From Okeania sp. KiyG1 (GTDB lineage Bacteria > Cyanobacteriota > Cyanobacteriia > Cyanobacteriales > Microcoleaceae), in contig NZ_BLZO01000045.1 in NCBI RefSeq assembly GCF_014132355.1, forward strand, positions 1 to 39,801: a DNA stretch of 39,801 bases, written 5' to 3'. This document shows positions 19,420-28,435 of this stretch, piece after piece. The notes beneath the pieces are model-generated. The model made no database searches. It was not told the origin of the DNA and saw only the letters and a program-made list of their open reading frames with translations. Numbering within the stretch: the first letter of the stretch is position 1; every line of letters starts with the position of its first letter. The translations under genes and the position numbers were made by a program.

Positions 19420-19921
19420 ATAGCATGAATTTTTAAATTCGTATTCAATAAAGTATCTGTATTCAAATGAACTAATACCAGTTTTATATGAGGTTGCATA
19501 CAATGATGAAATTCATTAAATTGATCTATCTTTATCTACGCTTACCTGCGGTCAATTATACTTGAAATATTATTCTATAGCAGTTTCATTTCAATTTGAT
19601 ATAACTTGGCAATTATATCATTTCCCGTAGCATCGGAGCGTTTATAAAATAAGGTGGCAATGAGAAAAAAAACCTTTCCTACCGAATGCTACGCAAACAG
19701 CATAGCTGCCTTCCTTCCAGCAAAATCTAATTCTCAACCGGACATGATATTACTGTATAATCAGATTTTAGATGAGACAGGAATTACGCATAACTACCAC
19801 ATAAAGTAGGGGTTAACGGCCGTTAACCCGTACATGGCCAACTCCTACAAATGGTGTATAATTTCGTCTTTTGCGTAAGTCCTATGAAAATAAAGTTAAT
19901 AGTTTTCTGAATATTCTAATT
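19420..19921. other. Gap upstream of TspO, with a MITE and repeats
   Basis: No gene is supported. The first 350 bp are AT-rich with a GAATGCTACGCAAACAGC repeat motif near 19683. The rest is the 105-bp element at 19779. Confidence 0.5.
19779..19883. mobile_element. 105-bp MITE-like element carrying a GGCCGTT palindrome
   Basis: The ends are inverted: AGGAATTACGCA on the left and TGCGTAAGTCCT on the right. Inside, at 19806-19833, is the palindrome GTAGGGGTTAACGG/CCGTTAACCCGTAC. A longer relative with AGGACTTACGCA and GTAAGTCCT ends lies at 27938-28173. It ends 38 bp upstream of the TspO start, so it may alter that promoter. Confidence 0.6.
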
Positions 19922-20671
19922 ATGACTCAATCAAATGATGGTGGAACAGTCGAACAGCTTGTTAATACAGTAATGGGGGTAAAAACTGAGTCGAAAAACC
20001 AACCCATTGACAAACAAATAGTTTCTACAAAAGAGCTAGATATCAAAGCACTTTTTATGTATAAATTAGGAACTATTGTACAAATAGGAATCATTCTTCT
20101 AGCTTTCTGGGGAATGGAAAAATTGGTAATTTTAGTTGATAGTTATTCTTCTTTTCCTAATTGGTTAAGTACCGTACTTGTAGGGATATTTTTTACCTTA
20201 TTAAGCATACGTTCGCGAATTTTTTCCCCATTAGATAATACTCGTTCTCGTCGGACTTATGATAGTATCGTCAGACCAAAATGGGCACCTCCACCTTTAG
20301 CTTTTCCCATCGTATGGATGACAATTGCAGTCTTACGAGTTATCTCTTCGTTATTAGTTTGGCAGGAGATGAACCAACAATTTTTAGTACTTCCTTTAAT
20401 AGTTTTTGCAGTGCATCTTGCTTTAGGAGACACTTGGAATACAATATTTACTGTAGAAAATAGGTTAGGTGCTGCTGTTCCTGTCGTAATTTTAGGTCCT
20501 TGGTTATCTGCTTTAATAGTTACTATATTTTACTGGCAAACTAATCCGACAGCAGGGATGATTTTAGCCCCTTCCTGTGTATGGTTAACTGTGGCGGCCG
20601 TATTAGTATTTAGTATTTGGCAATTGAATGGAAAAGAGCCACTATATCCACTGAAACGAACAGTTACCTGA
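19922..20671 (+). CDS. TspO/MBR family membrane protein
   Basis: The protein has 249 residues from the ATG at 19922; the frame is open upstream to a TTG at 19871, but that lies inside a repeat. TspO proteins are five-helix tetrapyrrole/porphyrin-binding proteins of the outer or cytoplasmic membrane, linked to stress and pigment turnover. Here an N-terminal extension of about 45 polar residues and two extra helices (about 47-65 and 80-96) precede the TspO core. Family landmarks are SIVRPKWAPPPLAFPIVWM (the PxWxPP motif), LALGDTWNTIFTVENRLGAA (position of the QLxLNxxW motif, with LGDTWN) and the terminal WLTVAAVLVFSIWQLNG. The family assignment is fairly secure; the long N-terminus is typical of cyanobacterial members. 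No neighbouring partner gene is seen. Confidence 0.8.
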   Translation: MTQSNDGGTVEQLVNTVMGVKTESKNQPIDKQIVSTKELDIKALFMYKLGTIVQIGIILLAFWGMEKLVILVDSYSSFPNWLSTVLVGIFFTLLSIRSRIFSPLDNTRSRRTYDSIVRPKWAPPPLAFPIVWMTIAVLRVISSLLVWQEMNQQFLVLPLIVFAVHLALGDTWNTIFTVENRLGAAVPVVILGPWLSALIVTIFYWQTNPTAGMILAPSCVWLTVAAVLVFSIWQLNGKEPLYPLKRTVT

Positions 20672-20702
20672 AATATGGAATTGTTAAAGTTTTTCTCTTA
20701 CC

Positions 20703-20900
20703 AAATAATTAGTAATTAATAATTAAATAATTATGGTTTAAAGCCTCCCCTTTTAAGGGGAAAAAAGCGGTTGAGGGATGGATGGGTTTCCTAACCATAT
20801 CCAATCAACCAAGAGAAGAAATAATATTTCCTTATGTTCAATCCTCTCGGTTTTAACCAGAGGTAATTATCAATTATCCATTATCAATTATCAATTAATG
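20703..20900 (+). mobile_element. Third full copy of the 184-bp MITE-like family
   Basis: It starts CAAATAATTAGTAATTAATA and holds GGTTTAAAGCCTCCCCTTTT, GGATGGATGGGTTTCCTAAC, ATCCAATCAACCAAGAGAAG and GGTTTTAACCAGAGG, ending in TTATCAATTA repeats. GGTTTAAA near the left and GGTTTTAACC near the right are the inverted inner ends. Confidence 0.75.
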
Positions 20901-20992
20901 AAAACGCTTTTCATTTAAGTAGACTACAAAATTATTTTAGGTTAGGTAGTAAGATAATGCTTTGACAACTTTAGTCTATTTATTTGAAAGTA

Positions 20993-21191
20993 AGCATTCA
21001 GCTATTAGCTGTCAGTTCGAGCGCAATAATACCCTCTCCTTAAGGGCAGTGTTTAAATTAAAATAGACTTTAAAGGCAAGGGAGTCAACTTTTACAGTAA
21101 GACAATTAATAAAGCTTTTATTGTAAACTAAAAGCAATAGCTGATAGCTGATGGCTGATGGCTGTTTGCGCAGCATGACCTAGGAAATGCT
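20993..21191. repeat. 199-bp inverted-end repeat, copy 1
   Basis: It begins AGCATTCAGCTATTAGCTGT and ends GTTTGCGCAGCATGACCTAG then GAAATGCT. Inside, CTCTCCTTAAGGG, AGTGTTTAAATTAAAATAGA and AATAAAGCTTTTAT are shared in order with the element at 38909. There is no open frame. Confidence 0.6.
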
Positions 21192-21200
21192 TACCATAAT

Positions 21201-22577
21201 TTATCTCTCTGCGCGTAATTTTTCACTCCATTTGATAAAGGGAAATACCCCTATTAAACCAAAACCAACTAAAGCTCCTAAAGTTAATAATGCCCTAGTT
21301 AATGGTTTTAAAGTTCCGTAGCCAATATTAGTAATACGATAATTTTTTGCATTAGAAGTAAGACCTTTGACTAAAACCTTTGCTTGATGTTTAGTAGCGC
21401 GATCGCCTTCTGGTTGTTCATACTCTAATTGATATTCTTGTAGACTTTCTAGGAATTTAATTAAACTCTGGGCTACCTCTTCAGCATTATCTGGAAATTG
21501 ATGACTACCTCCCGTTAAATCAGCGATTTGTTTTAAACGTGGTTGATCTACAATCAATTGGTCAATCCTTATTCTTGGATATCTACAATTATTAATAATT
21601 TGATCGATAACTTTGTCTTTGATAATTATTTCATCTTCTGTTAATTGTTCTTCAGTTAACTCAATATCACACTCTGAACTATTGTAGACTTCTTTTAAAG
21701 ATTCACCATAACCTAATGTGTGAACTTTAACTTTTGGTATTTCTGAATCTTGAGGTTGGAGAATATTTTTTAATATCTCAAATTGTTGTTCTTCTGTTGG
21801 GCGGTCATTATTATGAAAGCCATCAGATAACACAATTACAACTAACTGTCTGGATTGAGAATTATTAGTTGTATTATTACTATCAGAAACTGAATTTCTC
21901 AAATATTCAACAGCAGTTTCTAGTGGTTCATATAAATTAGTAGAAGCGTCGAGTTCTTCATATTGATTGGCTAACTCTTCTACTTTTTCCTTTAATTTAT
22001 CACTGTCAGATGGGTAAAAATTGGCATCTAAACTTTTATCAGTTACTGTAAATTCGTTACCTCCTTGACCAAAAGGTGCTAGACCGATTCTAACATCTAA
22101 ATTTTGCTTATCATTAACAGCATCAATAAATCCGTTTATAGCATCAATAGCACCCTTAAATTTAATGCGTCTTCTACCTGGACTAGAATCTTCAAACTTC
22201 ATACTCCCACTCATATCTAACATAATAATTACATCAGCGAAAGTAGTTTCTGCCCTAGTATCAGTAGGCAGAATAACAGTTGGTTGAATAGTTTTTTCCC
22301 TACCAAATTCACTAATAGTTTCTACAGAGAAATCTGATTGTTGTAAACTAGGATTAAAGTTTCCTTCTTTGTTATAAACTTTAACCCGCATTTTGACTAT
22401 ATTGCCTTCTGTAATTATACGACTAATTTCCGGGCATTTTTGAGGATTTTCTCCAGTATTACTACAATCATCTTGACTAATTGTGTTTTCAGGTATGGCA
22501 GTACAACCGAATGGTAATATAGCAAAAAAAACTGCTATTATTGTTAGTTTAGCTTTGTGGATCGTATAAAGTATCAT
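21201..22577 (-). CDS. VWA-domain lipoprotein with C-terminal membrane anchor
   Basis: The 458-residue product starts with a hydrophobic segment ending LPFGC (residues 21-25), a lipobox, so Cys25 is probably lipidated and the domain lies outside the cytoplasmic membrane. A von Willebrand A domain spans about 113-370 with an intact MIDAS: DMSGSM at 121-126, the Thr in DASTNLYEPLE, and the Asp in VVIVLSDGFHNND. It should bind a divalent metal and a protein ligand. Residues TRALLTLGALVGFGLIGVF near the C-terminus form a membrane helix followed by a short basic tail. It overlaps the 3' end of the FHA-like gene by 29 bp, indicating translational coupling. It is the last gene of the minus-strand cluster that begins with two GTPases. 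Confidence 0.85.
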   Translation of the reverse strand: MILYTIHKAKLTIIAVFFAILPFGCTAIPENTISQDDCSNTGENPQKCPEISRIITEGNIVKMRVKVYNKEGNFNPSLQQSDFSVETISEFGREKTIQPTVILPTDTRAETTFADVIIMLDMSGSMKFEDSSPGRRRIKFKGAIDAINGFIDAVNDKQNLDVRIGLAPFGQGGNEFTVTDKSLDANFYPSDSDKLKEKVEELANQYEELDASTNLYEPLETAVEYLRNSVSDSNNTTNNSQSRQLVVIVLSDGFHNNDRPTEEQQFEILKNILQPQDSEIPKVKVHTLGYGESLKEVYNSSECDIELTEEQLTEDEIIIKDKVIDQIINNCRYPRIRIDQLIVDQPRLKQIADLTGGSHQFPDNAEEVAQSLIKFLESLQEYQLEYEQPEGDRATKHQAKVLVKGLTSNAKNYRITNIGYGTLKPLTRALLTLGALVGFGLIGVFPFIKWSEKLRAER

Positions 22578-23694
22578 AGAAGCAAAAACAGTAATATTTG
22601 TCTGGGTTATCCTTTCGTAATAAAGTTATAATTTGACCGTGACGGAGTGATTTTCTTTGCCTTTCTTTCATTAAAGTTCGATTTATTTGAACCTTTCCTG
22701 TAGCTAAACATTGAATTTCAACGACACGGTTATTTACAGATAAAGATGCACATCTATTAGGAATACCTGGCAAGTAAATGTCTACATCAGTGTAACCACC
22801 AATCATTATTGGTTCCTGTTTTTTGGTATGGTATGGCAGTTGAATAGATAAGTTTTCTTCCAGAGGAGTACTTGGATCGTCTTCGGTAAGCAGTTTAAGG
22901 CGATCAACCTTTTTGATACGAGGTAAGTCAGGATCATCCTCTAGAAAGTGCTTTTCCATTTCACATTTCTCTTCCATTTCTGCTGTCATTTCAAAACCAG
23001 CACCTGCTCGTAAAGCTACTGCATAGCTAGGAGCAACTGCTAAACTTAAACCAAGTCCCAAAGCAGCGCCGAGAATACTAAAGCTAATCACATCTTCATA
23101 ACCACCTAAACCAGAGGTTTTTAGTTGAGGCCGCACTCCTTCAACAATTAAAGCTGCAATTAAACCAGCAACTACTCCTAATACAATACTTTTGAATAAG
23201 CGTTGATTTGCTCTTTGGGTTTCGCCTTCCATGCTGCGCGATCGCCAACTCAACCCCTCAGCTAAACCCACAGATAAACCTACTATCACCCAACATATCA
23301 CTCTTACCAACTGTCCTGAAAGGTTAGTACTATATAATGACCAAGCTAACAGAGCTGATATTAAACCTGCGCCTAACCCACATAAAACTGCTAACCAAAA
23401 ATGAGGTAAGGTTTGCGCTTTATTACGAGCGGGGTTAATAAAGAATATTTCTCTAAGGTTAAGTCGATGTTTAGTTGGGTTACTAACCAATATTTCTGTT
23501 ACCACCATTCCTACTGCGATACTAGCTGCTATTATTGGTAGTACAATTATTTCTGGTGGCAATGATATGGTATCAAAAGTTGATTTCTCCTGATTGAGAA
23601 GTTTACCAATGTCAAGCCAGAATAATTGACTTAAATTCCAGCCTATTATGGCTGAAAAAATACCTGATATTATGTGAAAATAAATACTCTGCAT
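22549..23694 (-). CDS. Polytopic membrane protein with C-terminal FHA-like domain
   Basis: In 381 residues, about seven hydrophobic helices fill residues 1-230, glycine/alanine-rich ones towards the end (SILGAALGLGLSLAVAPSYA). An acidic linker (residues about 235-285, EEKCEMEKHFLEDDPDLP) leads to a C-terminal beta domain of about 90 residues: EPIMIGGYTDVDIYLPGIP, RCASLSVNNRVVEIQC, GKVQINRTLM, LRHGQIITLL and KYYCFCFYD. The order IGG...D(I/V)xLP...ASL...VxING...LxHGxxI is that of forkhead-associated domains, which usually bind phosphothreonine, though the classic Arg-Ser pair is not obvious. The domain should face the cytoplasm, able to meet the GTPases. It lies 33 bp after the last repeat of the upstream gene and overlaps the VWA gene. 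Confidence 0.75.
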   Translation of the reverse strand: MQSIYFHIISGIFSAIIGWNLSQLFWLDIGKLLNQEKSTFDTISLPPEIIVLPIIAASIAVGMVVTEILVSNPTKHRLNLREIFFINPARNKAQTLPHFWLAVLCGLGAGLISALLAWSLYSTNLSGQLVRVICWVIVGLSVGLAEGLSWRSRSMEGETQRANQRLFKSIVLGVVAGLIAALIVEGVRPQLKTSGLGGYEDVISFSILGAALGLGLSLAVAPSYAVALRAGAGFEMTAEMEEKCEMEKHFLEDDPDLPRIKKVDRLKLLTEDDPSTPLEENLSIQLPYHTKKQEPIMIGGYTDVDIYLPGIPNRCASLSVNNRVVEIQCLATGKVQINRTLMKERQRKSLRHGQIITLLRKDNPDKYYCFCFYDTLYDPQS

Positions 23695-23727
23695 TTTCTG
23701 TACTTCATAAGTTAGATATTTTTAGGA

Positions 23728-24631
23728 TTAATCGTTTAATTTTTCCAGGCAATTGACAAATTCTAAAGCCTTTTCATTTTGATTATTGTCTCGACATTTT
23801 TTAATTTCGGAGACAATATTATCATCTTTTTGGTTTTCAAGCTTTAAGTGTTTGTTTAAAGTTTCATATACCTTTTCTACTTGTAAATCATTGAGCCTAC
23901 CAACCAACAGAGTCCAAGTATCAGGTCTCACTACACCATCTGGTTTCATATTTGTTTCTTTTGATTGTTTTAGTAAGTTTTTATATTCCTATTTTGGAGA
24001 TTTTCAACAGCTTGTTTAGTGAATTCATCAAATTTTCCAGGTTCGTAATTTTCTTTTCCAGGAGTGTAATCTCCACTTCTTTTTAAAGCCTTTTGTAAAA
24101 TAGTTACATTGGCTTTATCTTGTGTTCCTGACTCTAATACAGGTAACTTTTCTTCTTTTATTTCGGGTGTAAATTGTTTCAAATTGGTATATATTTCCTT
24201 TTTTATAGCATCTACAACTTGGTTGGAATCACTTTCTTTTAATTGCTGAATATACTCCTCTGCTTGTATATCTGTTAATTTATTAATAATTTTTTGCTGA
24301 TCTTCAGACAGCACATTTTTAAGTTTTTCATTTTCCTCCTGATTTTCTTCCTGTTTTTTAAATTCTTTGTACTGGCTATCATATTTGTTTAATAGCTCGG
24401 CTAAGGAACTAGGTTGGTTTAATTGTTCCAGGCAATTTACAAACATTAAAGCCTTTTCATTTTGATTACTGTCTCGACATTTTTAATTTCGCTGACAATA
24501 TTTTTATCTGTTTTATTTTCAGGATTTAAGTGATTTTTCAATGTTTCATAAACCTTTTCTACTTGTAAATCATTGAGCCTACCAACTAAAAGATTCCAAG
24601 TGTTAGCTCCCACTATCCCATCTTTTTTCAT
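23728..24631 (-). pseudogene. Detached C-terminal repeats of the large peptidoglycan-binding-like protein
   Basis: Three short frames (24446-24631, 23970-24446 and 23728-23949) continue the repeat pattern of the preceding 1037-residue gene. They read MKKDGIVGANTWNLLVGRLN, SSLAELLNKYDSQYKEFKK, then MKPDGVVRPDTWTLLVGRLN. They are separated by three one-base losses, each in a run of five A on the coding strand (24640-24644, 24480-24484 and 23978-23982), where related repeat copies have or require six. The joined product would be about 1338 residues with three repeat units. Polymerase slippage on A runs, true decay and base-calling error are all possible. Confidence 0.75.
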
Positions 24632-25800
24632 ATCTGTTCTTTTTGATTGTTTTTTAAAGTTTCTATATAGCGATGTTGGAGATTTTCCACAGCCGCTTTA
24701 GTTGGTCGATCAAAAATTCCAAGTTCGTCATATTTTTGCCCAGTAGTGTAATTTTTATTCCTTTCCAAAGCCTTTTGTAAAGTAGTTACATTGACTTCAT
24801 TATTTTGTATCCCTAAGTTTAATACAGGTAATTTTTCTGTTATTATTTCGGGTGTAAATTGTGTCAAATTGGTATATATTTCCTTTTCTCTAGCATCTTT
24901 AACTTGCTCAGGTTCACGGTTTTCTAATTGCTGAATATACTCCTCTGCTTGTAGATCTGTTAATTTATTAATAATTTTTTCATTATATTCATACAGCACA
25001 TTTTTAAATTTTTCATTTTCCTCCTGATTTTCCTCCAGTTTTTTAAATTCTTTGTACTGGCTATCATATTTATTTAATAGCTCGGCTAAGGAACTAGGTT
25101 GGTTCAATTTTTCCAGGCAATTTACAAACATTAAAGCCTTTTCATTTTGATTACTGTCTCGGCATTTTTCAATTTCGCTGACAATATTTTCATCTGTTTT
25201 ATTTTCAGGATTTAAGTGATTTTTCAATGTTTCATAAACCTTTTCTACTTGTAAATCATTGAGCCTACCAACTAAAAGATTCCAAGTGTTAGCTCCCACT
25301 ATCCCATCTTTTTTCATGTCTGTTGTTTTTGAATCTTTTTCTAAAGTTTCTATATAGCGACGTTGGAGATTTTCCACAGCCTCTTTAGTTGGTTTATCAA
25401 AAATTCCAAGTTCGTCATATTTTTGTCCAATAGTGTAATTTTCATTTCTTTCTAAAGCCTTTTGTAAAGTAGTTACATTGACTTCATTATTTTGTATCCC
25501 TAAGTTTAATACAGGTAATTTTCCTGTTATTATTTCTGGTGTAAATTGTTTCAAATTGGTATATATTTCCTTTTCTCTAGCATCTTTAACTTGCTCGGGT
25601 TCACGGTTTTCTAATTGCCGAATATACTGTTCTGTTTTAGTATCTGTTAACTTCTGAAGAATCTTTTCCTTACCTCTATACAGCTCTTCAGACAGCACAT
25701 CTTTACGTTCTGGATTTTTTTCCTGATTTTGCTCCAGTTTTTCAAGTTCTTTATACTGGCTATCATATTTGTCTAGTAACTCGGCTAAGGAACCTTGTTT
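23735..25800 (-). repeat. Coding tandem repeat, period about 690 bp, three units
   Basis: The marker TACTGGCTATCAT lies at 25754, 25055 and 24370, spacings of 699 and 685. Each unit encodes a coiled stretch (SLAELLxKYDSQYKE), a helical EEYIQQLE segment and a peptidoglycan-binding-like domain. Units 1 and 2 are closer to each other than to unit 3. Confidence 0.8.
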
Positions 25801-27741
25801 AGAGGGAAAAATTGTTGGTATTGTAATAGGTATATTAGGTCGCCAATATATCCATGCACTTGCTACGCCACTTAACACAAAAAAAGGTATCAATAAAAAA
25901 ACAATCCTCATAGAAGAAGACGTAGAATGATTATCATCTAAACAGCCAATAAGCTTGAATTTTGTATATGTAAAATTTTTACAGAACAACTCACAAATTG
26001 GGTGTTTCAAGCATTTTGAAGATAGAGTTGCCGTCATTAGTAACTCATCCAAAAAATTAATAGCTACTTTGTTAATATCTACTTTGTTTTTAGGGTGATT
26101 ATTCAAATTCACTAGCTCATCTAATATATCTTGTTTTTCTCTAGGAGCTAATGCCGCTAATAGGGTTGCATACTTAATATTTTTAGCTTTATTTTTTGAA
26201 GCTTCATCCCTCAAATTATTAATAACATTTTCGGATTCAGAATCAACAATATCTTGTCCATATTTTTGATAATAATTCATCAATTTTAATAAATCTTCTT
26301 CTGTAAATTGACCACAGAATTTTTGGAGAAAATCTTGTATTTTTTCTTTGGGTTTATCATCAGAATGCTTACTTAAATCTTTGGCTGCCTCCCCACTAGA
26401 TTTATTCAATCTAGGCATATATTTAATTAAATCCTGATTCAACCAATTTAAAGTCTTAGTCTTAGCAAGATAAATTACTCGCAAATTAAGAATTTTCCAT
26501 CTTGTATATGTAAATTTTTTACAAAATAACCCACAAACTTCGCTATCAAAACAATGCGGATTTTGAGTCACAATCCTGAGTAAATCATCCAAAAATTTAA
26601 TAGCTACCTCATTTTTAAGCTTGTTATTCAACTTCTTCATTAACTGAGATAATATATTTTTGTTCTTCGTAGGATCTAATGCCGTTAATAGAGTTACATA
26701 TTTAATATTTTGAACGCTAGGTTTTGGCAGTTGAGTCGAGAAATAATTAATAGTAAACTTATCTTCAAACTGCACAATATTCTGTTTATATTCTTGGTAA
26801 TAATTCATCAATGTCAATACATCTTCTTCTGTAAATTGACCAAGACGGAATTCTCGGATAAGAATCTGTATTTCCTTTGTTTTTGGATCTCGATCAGTAG
26901 GATAGCCACCGGAACCTTTAACCATCTTCCCAGCAGATTTATCCAGTATAGGTCTACGTTTAATTAACTCCTGACCAAACAAATTTAAAGCTTTAGCATC
27001 AGCACAATAAATTACTGGCAAATCTTGCATATTTTCTAAGCGTCTGACATTCCAAGCCCAATTAATAGAGCATTTTTTTACATAACTATATTGAATTGCT
27101 AGGCAATGAACTTCCTCCGGTCTGAGAGAAACACCAATTTCATTAGCTTCATAGATTAAAGGTTCGTTATAATGTAAAGATTGATTATCTGAATTTATGT
27201 TTGAAATGAATGGTTTAATTCTTGTCGAATTTTGTTGAAAAAATCGTGTTTTTTTCTCGTATTTTTTCAGTTTATCCCAGGAATTAGTGTACAACTCTGG
27301 AGAGTTTGCCCACTCTCTAATGTTGTATTGAAGTCTTCCTTCTTTTTGCCAATGATAAAGCAGGGTAGCAATACCATCAAAATCAGAAAAATCACGTTCA
27401 TTTTGAAATTCTTGTTTATCTAACCAAAAATACCGATAGGCAATAAATTCACGGTTATGGTCATCCTGCTGTTTATTTGCCACAGCTAATACACAATAAT
27501 TCTCTAACTCTCTAGCTATTAAGGCATAGTCACCCGTTTTTGGTGGAGAAGCATCTGGTATTCCGAATCCACGCCAACCACCTTTTGAAGACGTATTAAC
27601 AGCTTTTTTTATTTCTGGCGGTACATTATAACTTTCTTTGGCAATTTCTTTATCATAGCCACCAGAGACCCATTTACCTTCTCTATTCTGCTGAGGATTT
27701 CTAATACCACTTGAAAATTGGTGAATTGAAAATGATGACAT
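24628..27741 (-). CDS. Large single-pass membrane protein with duplicated middle and peptidoglycan-binding-like repeats
   Basis: The 1037-residue product has these parts. Residues 1-170 form an N-terminal domain (FSIHQFSSGIRNPQQ, GDYALIARELENYCVLAVAN, REFIAYRYFWLD), which I compare tentatively with N-terminal domains of GTPase-associated proteins. Residues about 244-600 are a tandem duplication marked twice by GQFTEED(V/L)LxLMNYYQ, NIKY(V/A)TLL(T/A)AL and LFCK(K/N)FTYTxxK. A transmembrane helix sits at 611-633 (RIVFLLIPFFVLSGVASAW), so the N-terminal half is probably cytoplasmic. Outside are charged helical repeats and PG_binding_1-like domains: LPVLNLGI, VTTLQKALERN, GIFDKPTKEAVENLQ and DGIVGANTWNLLVG. 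No enzyme motif is seen. It follows two GTPase genes across a repeat-filled gap and precedes the FHA-like and VWA genes. It runs into frameshifted repeats at its end. Confidence 0.8.
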   Translation of the reverse strand: MSSFSIHQFSSGIRNPQQNREGKWVSGGYDKEIAKESYNVPPEIKKAVNTSSKGGWRGFGIPDASPPKTGDYALIARELENYCVLAVANKQQDDHNREFIAYRYFWLDKQEFQNERDFSDFDGIATLLYHWQKEGRLQYNIREWANSPELYTNSWDKLKKYEKKTRFFQQNSTRIKPFISNINSDNQSLHYNEPLIYEANEIGVSLRPEEVHCLAIQYSYVKKCSINWAWNVRRLENMQDLPVIYCADAKALNLFGQELIKRRPILDKSAGKMVKGSGGYPTDRDPKTKEIQILIREFRLGQFTEEDVLTLMNYYQEYKQNIVQFEDKFTINYFSTQLPKPSVQNIKYVTLLTALDPTKNKNILSQLMKKLNNKLKNEVAIKFLDDLLRIVTQNPHCFDSEVCGLFCKKFTYTRWKILNLRVIYLAKTKTLNWLNQDLIKYMPRLNKSSGEAAKDLSKHSDDKPKEKIQDFLQKFCGQFTEEDLLKLMNYYQKYGQDIVDSESENVINNLRDEASKNKAKNIKYATLLAALAPREKQDILDELVNLNNHPKNKVDINKVAINFLDELLMTATLSSKCLKHPICELFCKNFTYTKFKLIGCLDDNHSTSSSMRIVFLLIPFFVLSGVASAWIYWRPNIPITIPTIFPSKQGSLAELLDKYDSQYKELEKLEQNQEKNPERKDVLSEELYRGKEKILQKLTDTKTEQYIRQLENREPEQVKDAREKEIYTNLKQFTPEIITGKLPVLNLGIQNNEVNVTTLQKALERNENYTIGQKYDELGIFDKPTKEAVENLQRRYIETLEKDSKTTDMKKDGIVGANTWNLLVGRLNDLQVEKVYETLKNHLNPENKTDENIVSEIEKCRDSNQNEKALMFVNCLEKLNQPSSLAELLNKYDSQYKEFKKLEENQEENEKFKNVLYEYNEKIINKLTDLQAEEYIQQLENREPEQVKDAREKEIYTNLTQFTPEIITEKLPVLNLGIQNNEVNVTTLQKALERNKNYTTGQKYDELGIFDRPTKAAVENLQHRYIETLKNNQKEQI

Positions 27742-28435
27742 AAAGTTACAGCTCCTTATTATTTTTCACCTAACAACAAAGTTGTGTTAAAAACAGAAAT
27801 ACTACCTCCAGTTTTAGATGTTTCTTGCAGCAATTTTCATGTCAGTGAACCACATAAAAAAATGATAACCCTGTAACGACGTTGCATGCAACGTCCCTAT
27901 GTGGTTGACTCAAATCAAAAGCGCTGTAATTGAATCAGGACTTACGCAAAGGTGCTATATATAGCATTTCTCACCCTTTGTGAGGTACAGTGCTGGAGAT
28001 CCCCCCTAACCCCCCGATGAGTTGGGGGGAACTGGAAGTCCCCCTTAAAAAGGGGGATTTAGGGGGATCGTTGATGTACCTCACCAGACTGAAAACCTCT
28101 ATATAGATGTAGAGTTCAAAAACTATAACGTTATAGTTTTTAACGCTATATATCTGGTCTCTAGGTAAGTCCTATGAATATTATCTTGACCATTATATAA
28201 CCATTTAATTGGTGCAACTAAATCAAATGGTTGCCAAAACTCTAGTCTCTTTGATGACAACAAATGTTCCATTTTTTTTCCTACTAATTACTTCACAATT
28301 AGCCTGTAGAGGATTGCCTATAGTACAAAAAACGTTCGAGATTGCTATCTTGACAGACCACTGCGCAAACACTGTAGCTCGCAATAACAATTGTATTATT
28401 TTTGCCCATTCCTAAAGGATTAAGTAAGTTTGAAA
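27742..28435. other. Repeat-filled gap inside the GTPase cluster with gene fragments
   Basis: From 27742 to 27937 there is a palindrome GACGTTGCATGCAACGTC (27877-27894) nested in a larger AACCACAT/ATGTGGTT stem. A MITE-like element fills 27938-28173. From 28174 to 28430 minus-strand frames look like broken coding: MEHLLSSKRLEFWQPFDLVA (start about 28273) runs into the MITE, and MGKNNTIVIASYSVCAVVC starts at about 28412. I infer that one small gene between GTPase B and the large protein was destroyed by repeat insertion. Confidence 0.45.
27938..28173. mobile_element. 236-bp MITE-like element with nested palindromes
   Basis: The ends are AGGACTTACGCA and GTAAGTCCT (inverted), like the element at 19779. 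Inside are CCCCCCTAACCCCCCGATGA and CCCCCTTAAAAAGGGGG stems. It also holds a perfect 24-bp palindrome at 28118-28141 (AAAAACTATAAC plus reverse complement), which contains the palindrome of the 128-bp satellite at 4750. Confidence 0.65.

Noticed and set aside
19871-19921. Longer TspO start at TTG 19871
   Set aside because: The extra codons lie partly in the right end of a MITE-like element; the ATG at 19922 is a better start.
28209-28415. 68-residue plus-strand ORF
   Set aside because: No domain; the minus strand here has more protein-like fragments and the region is repeat-disturbed.
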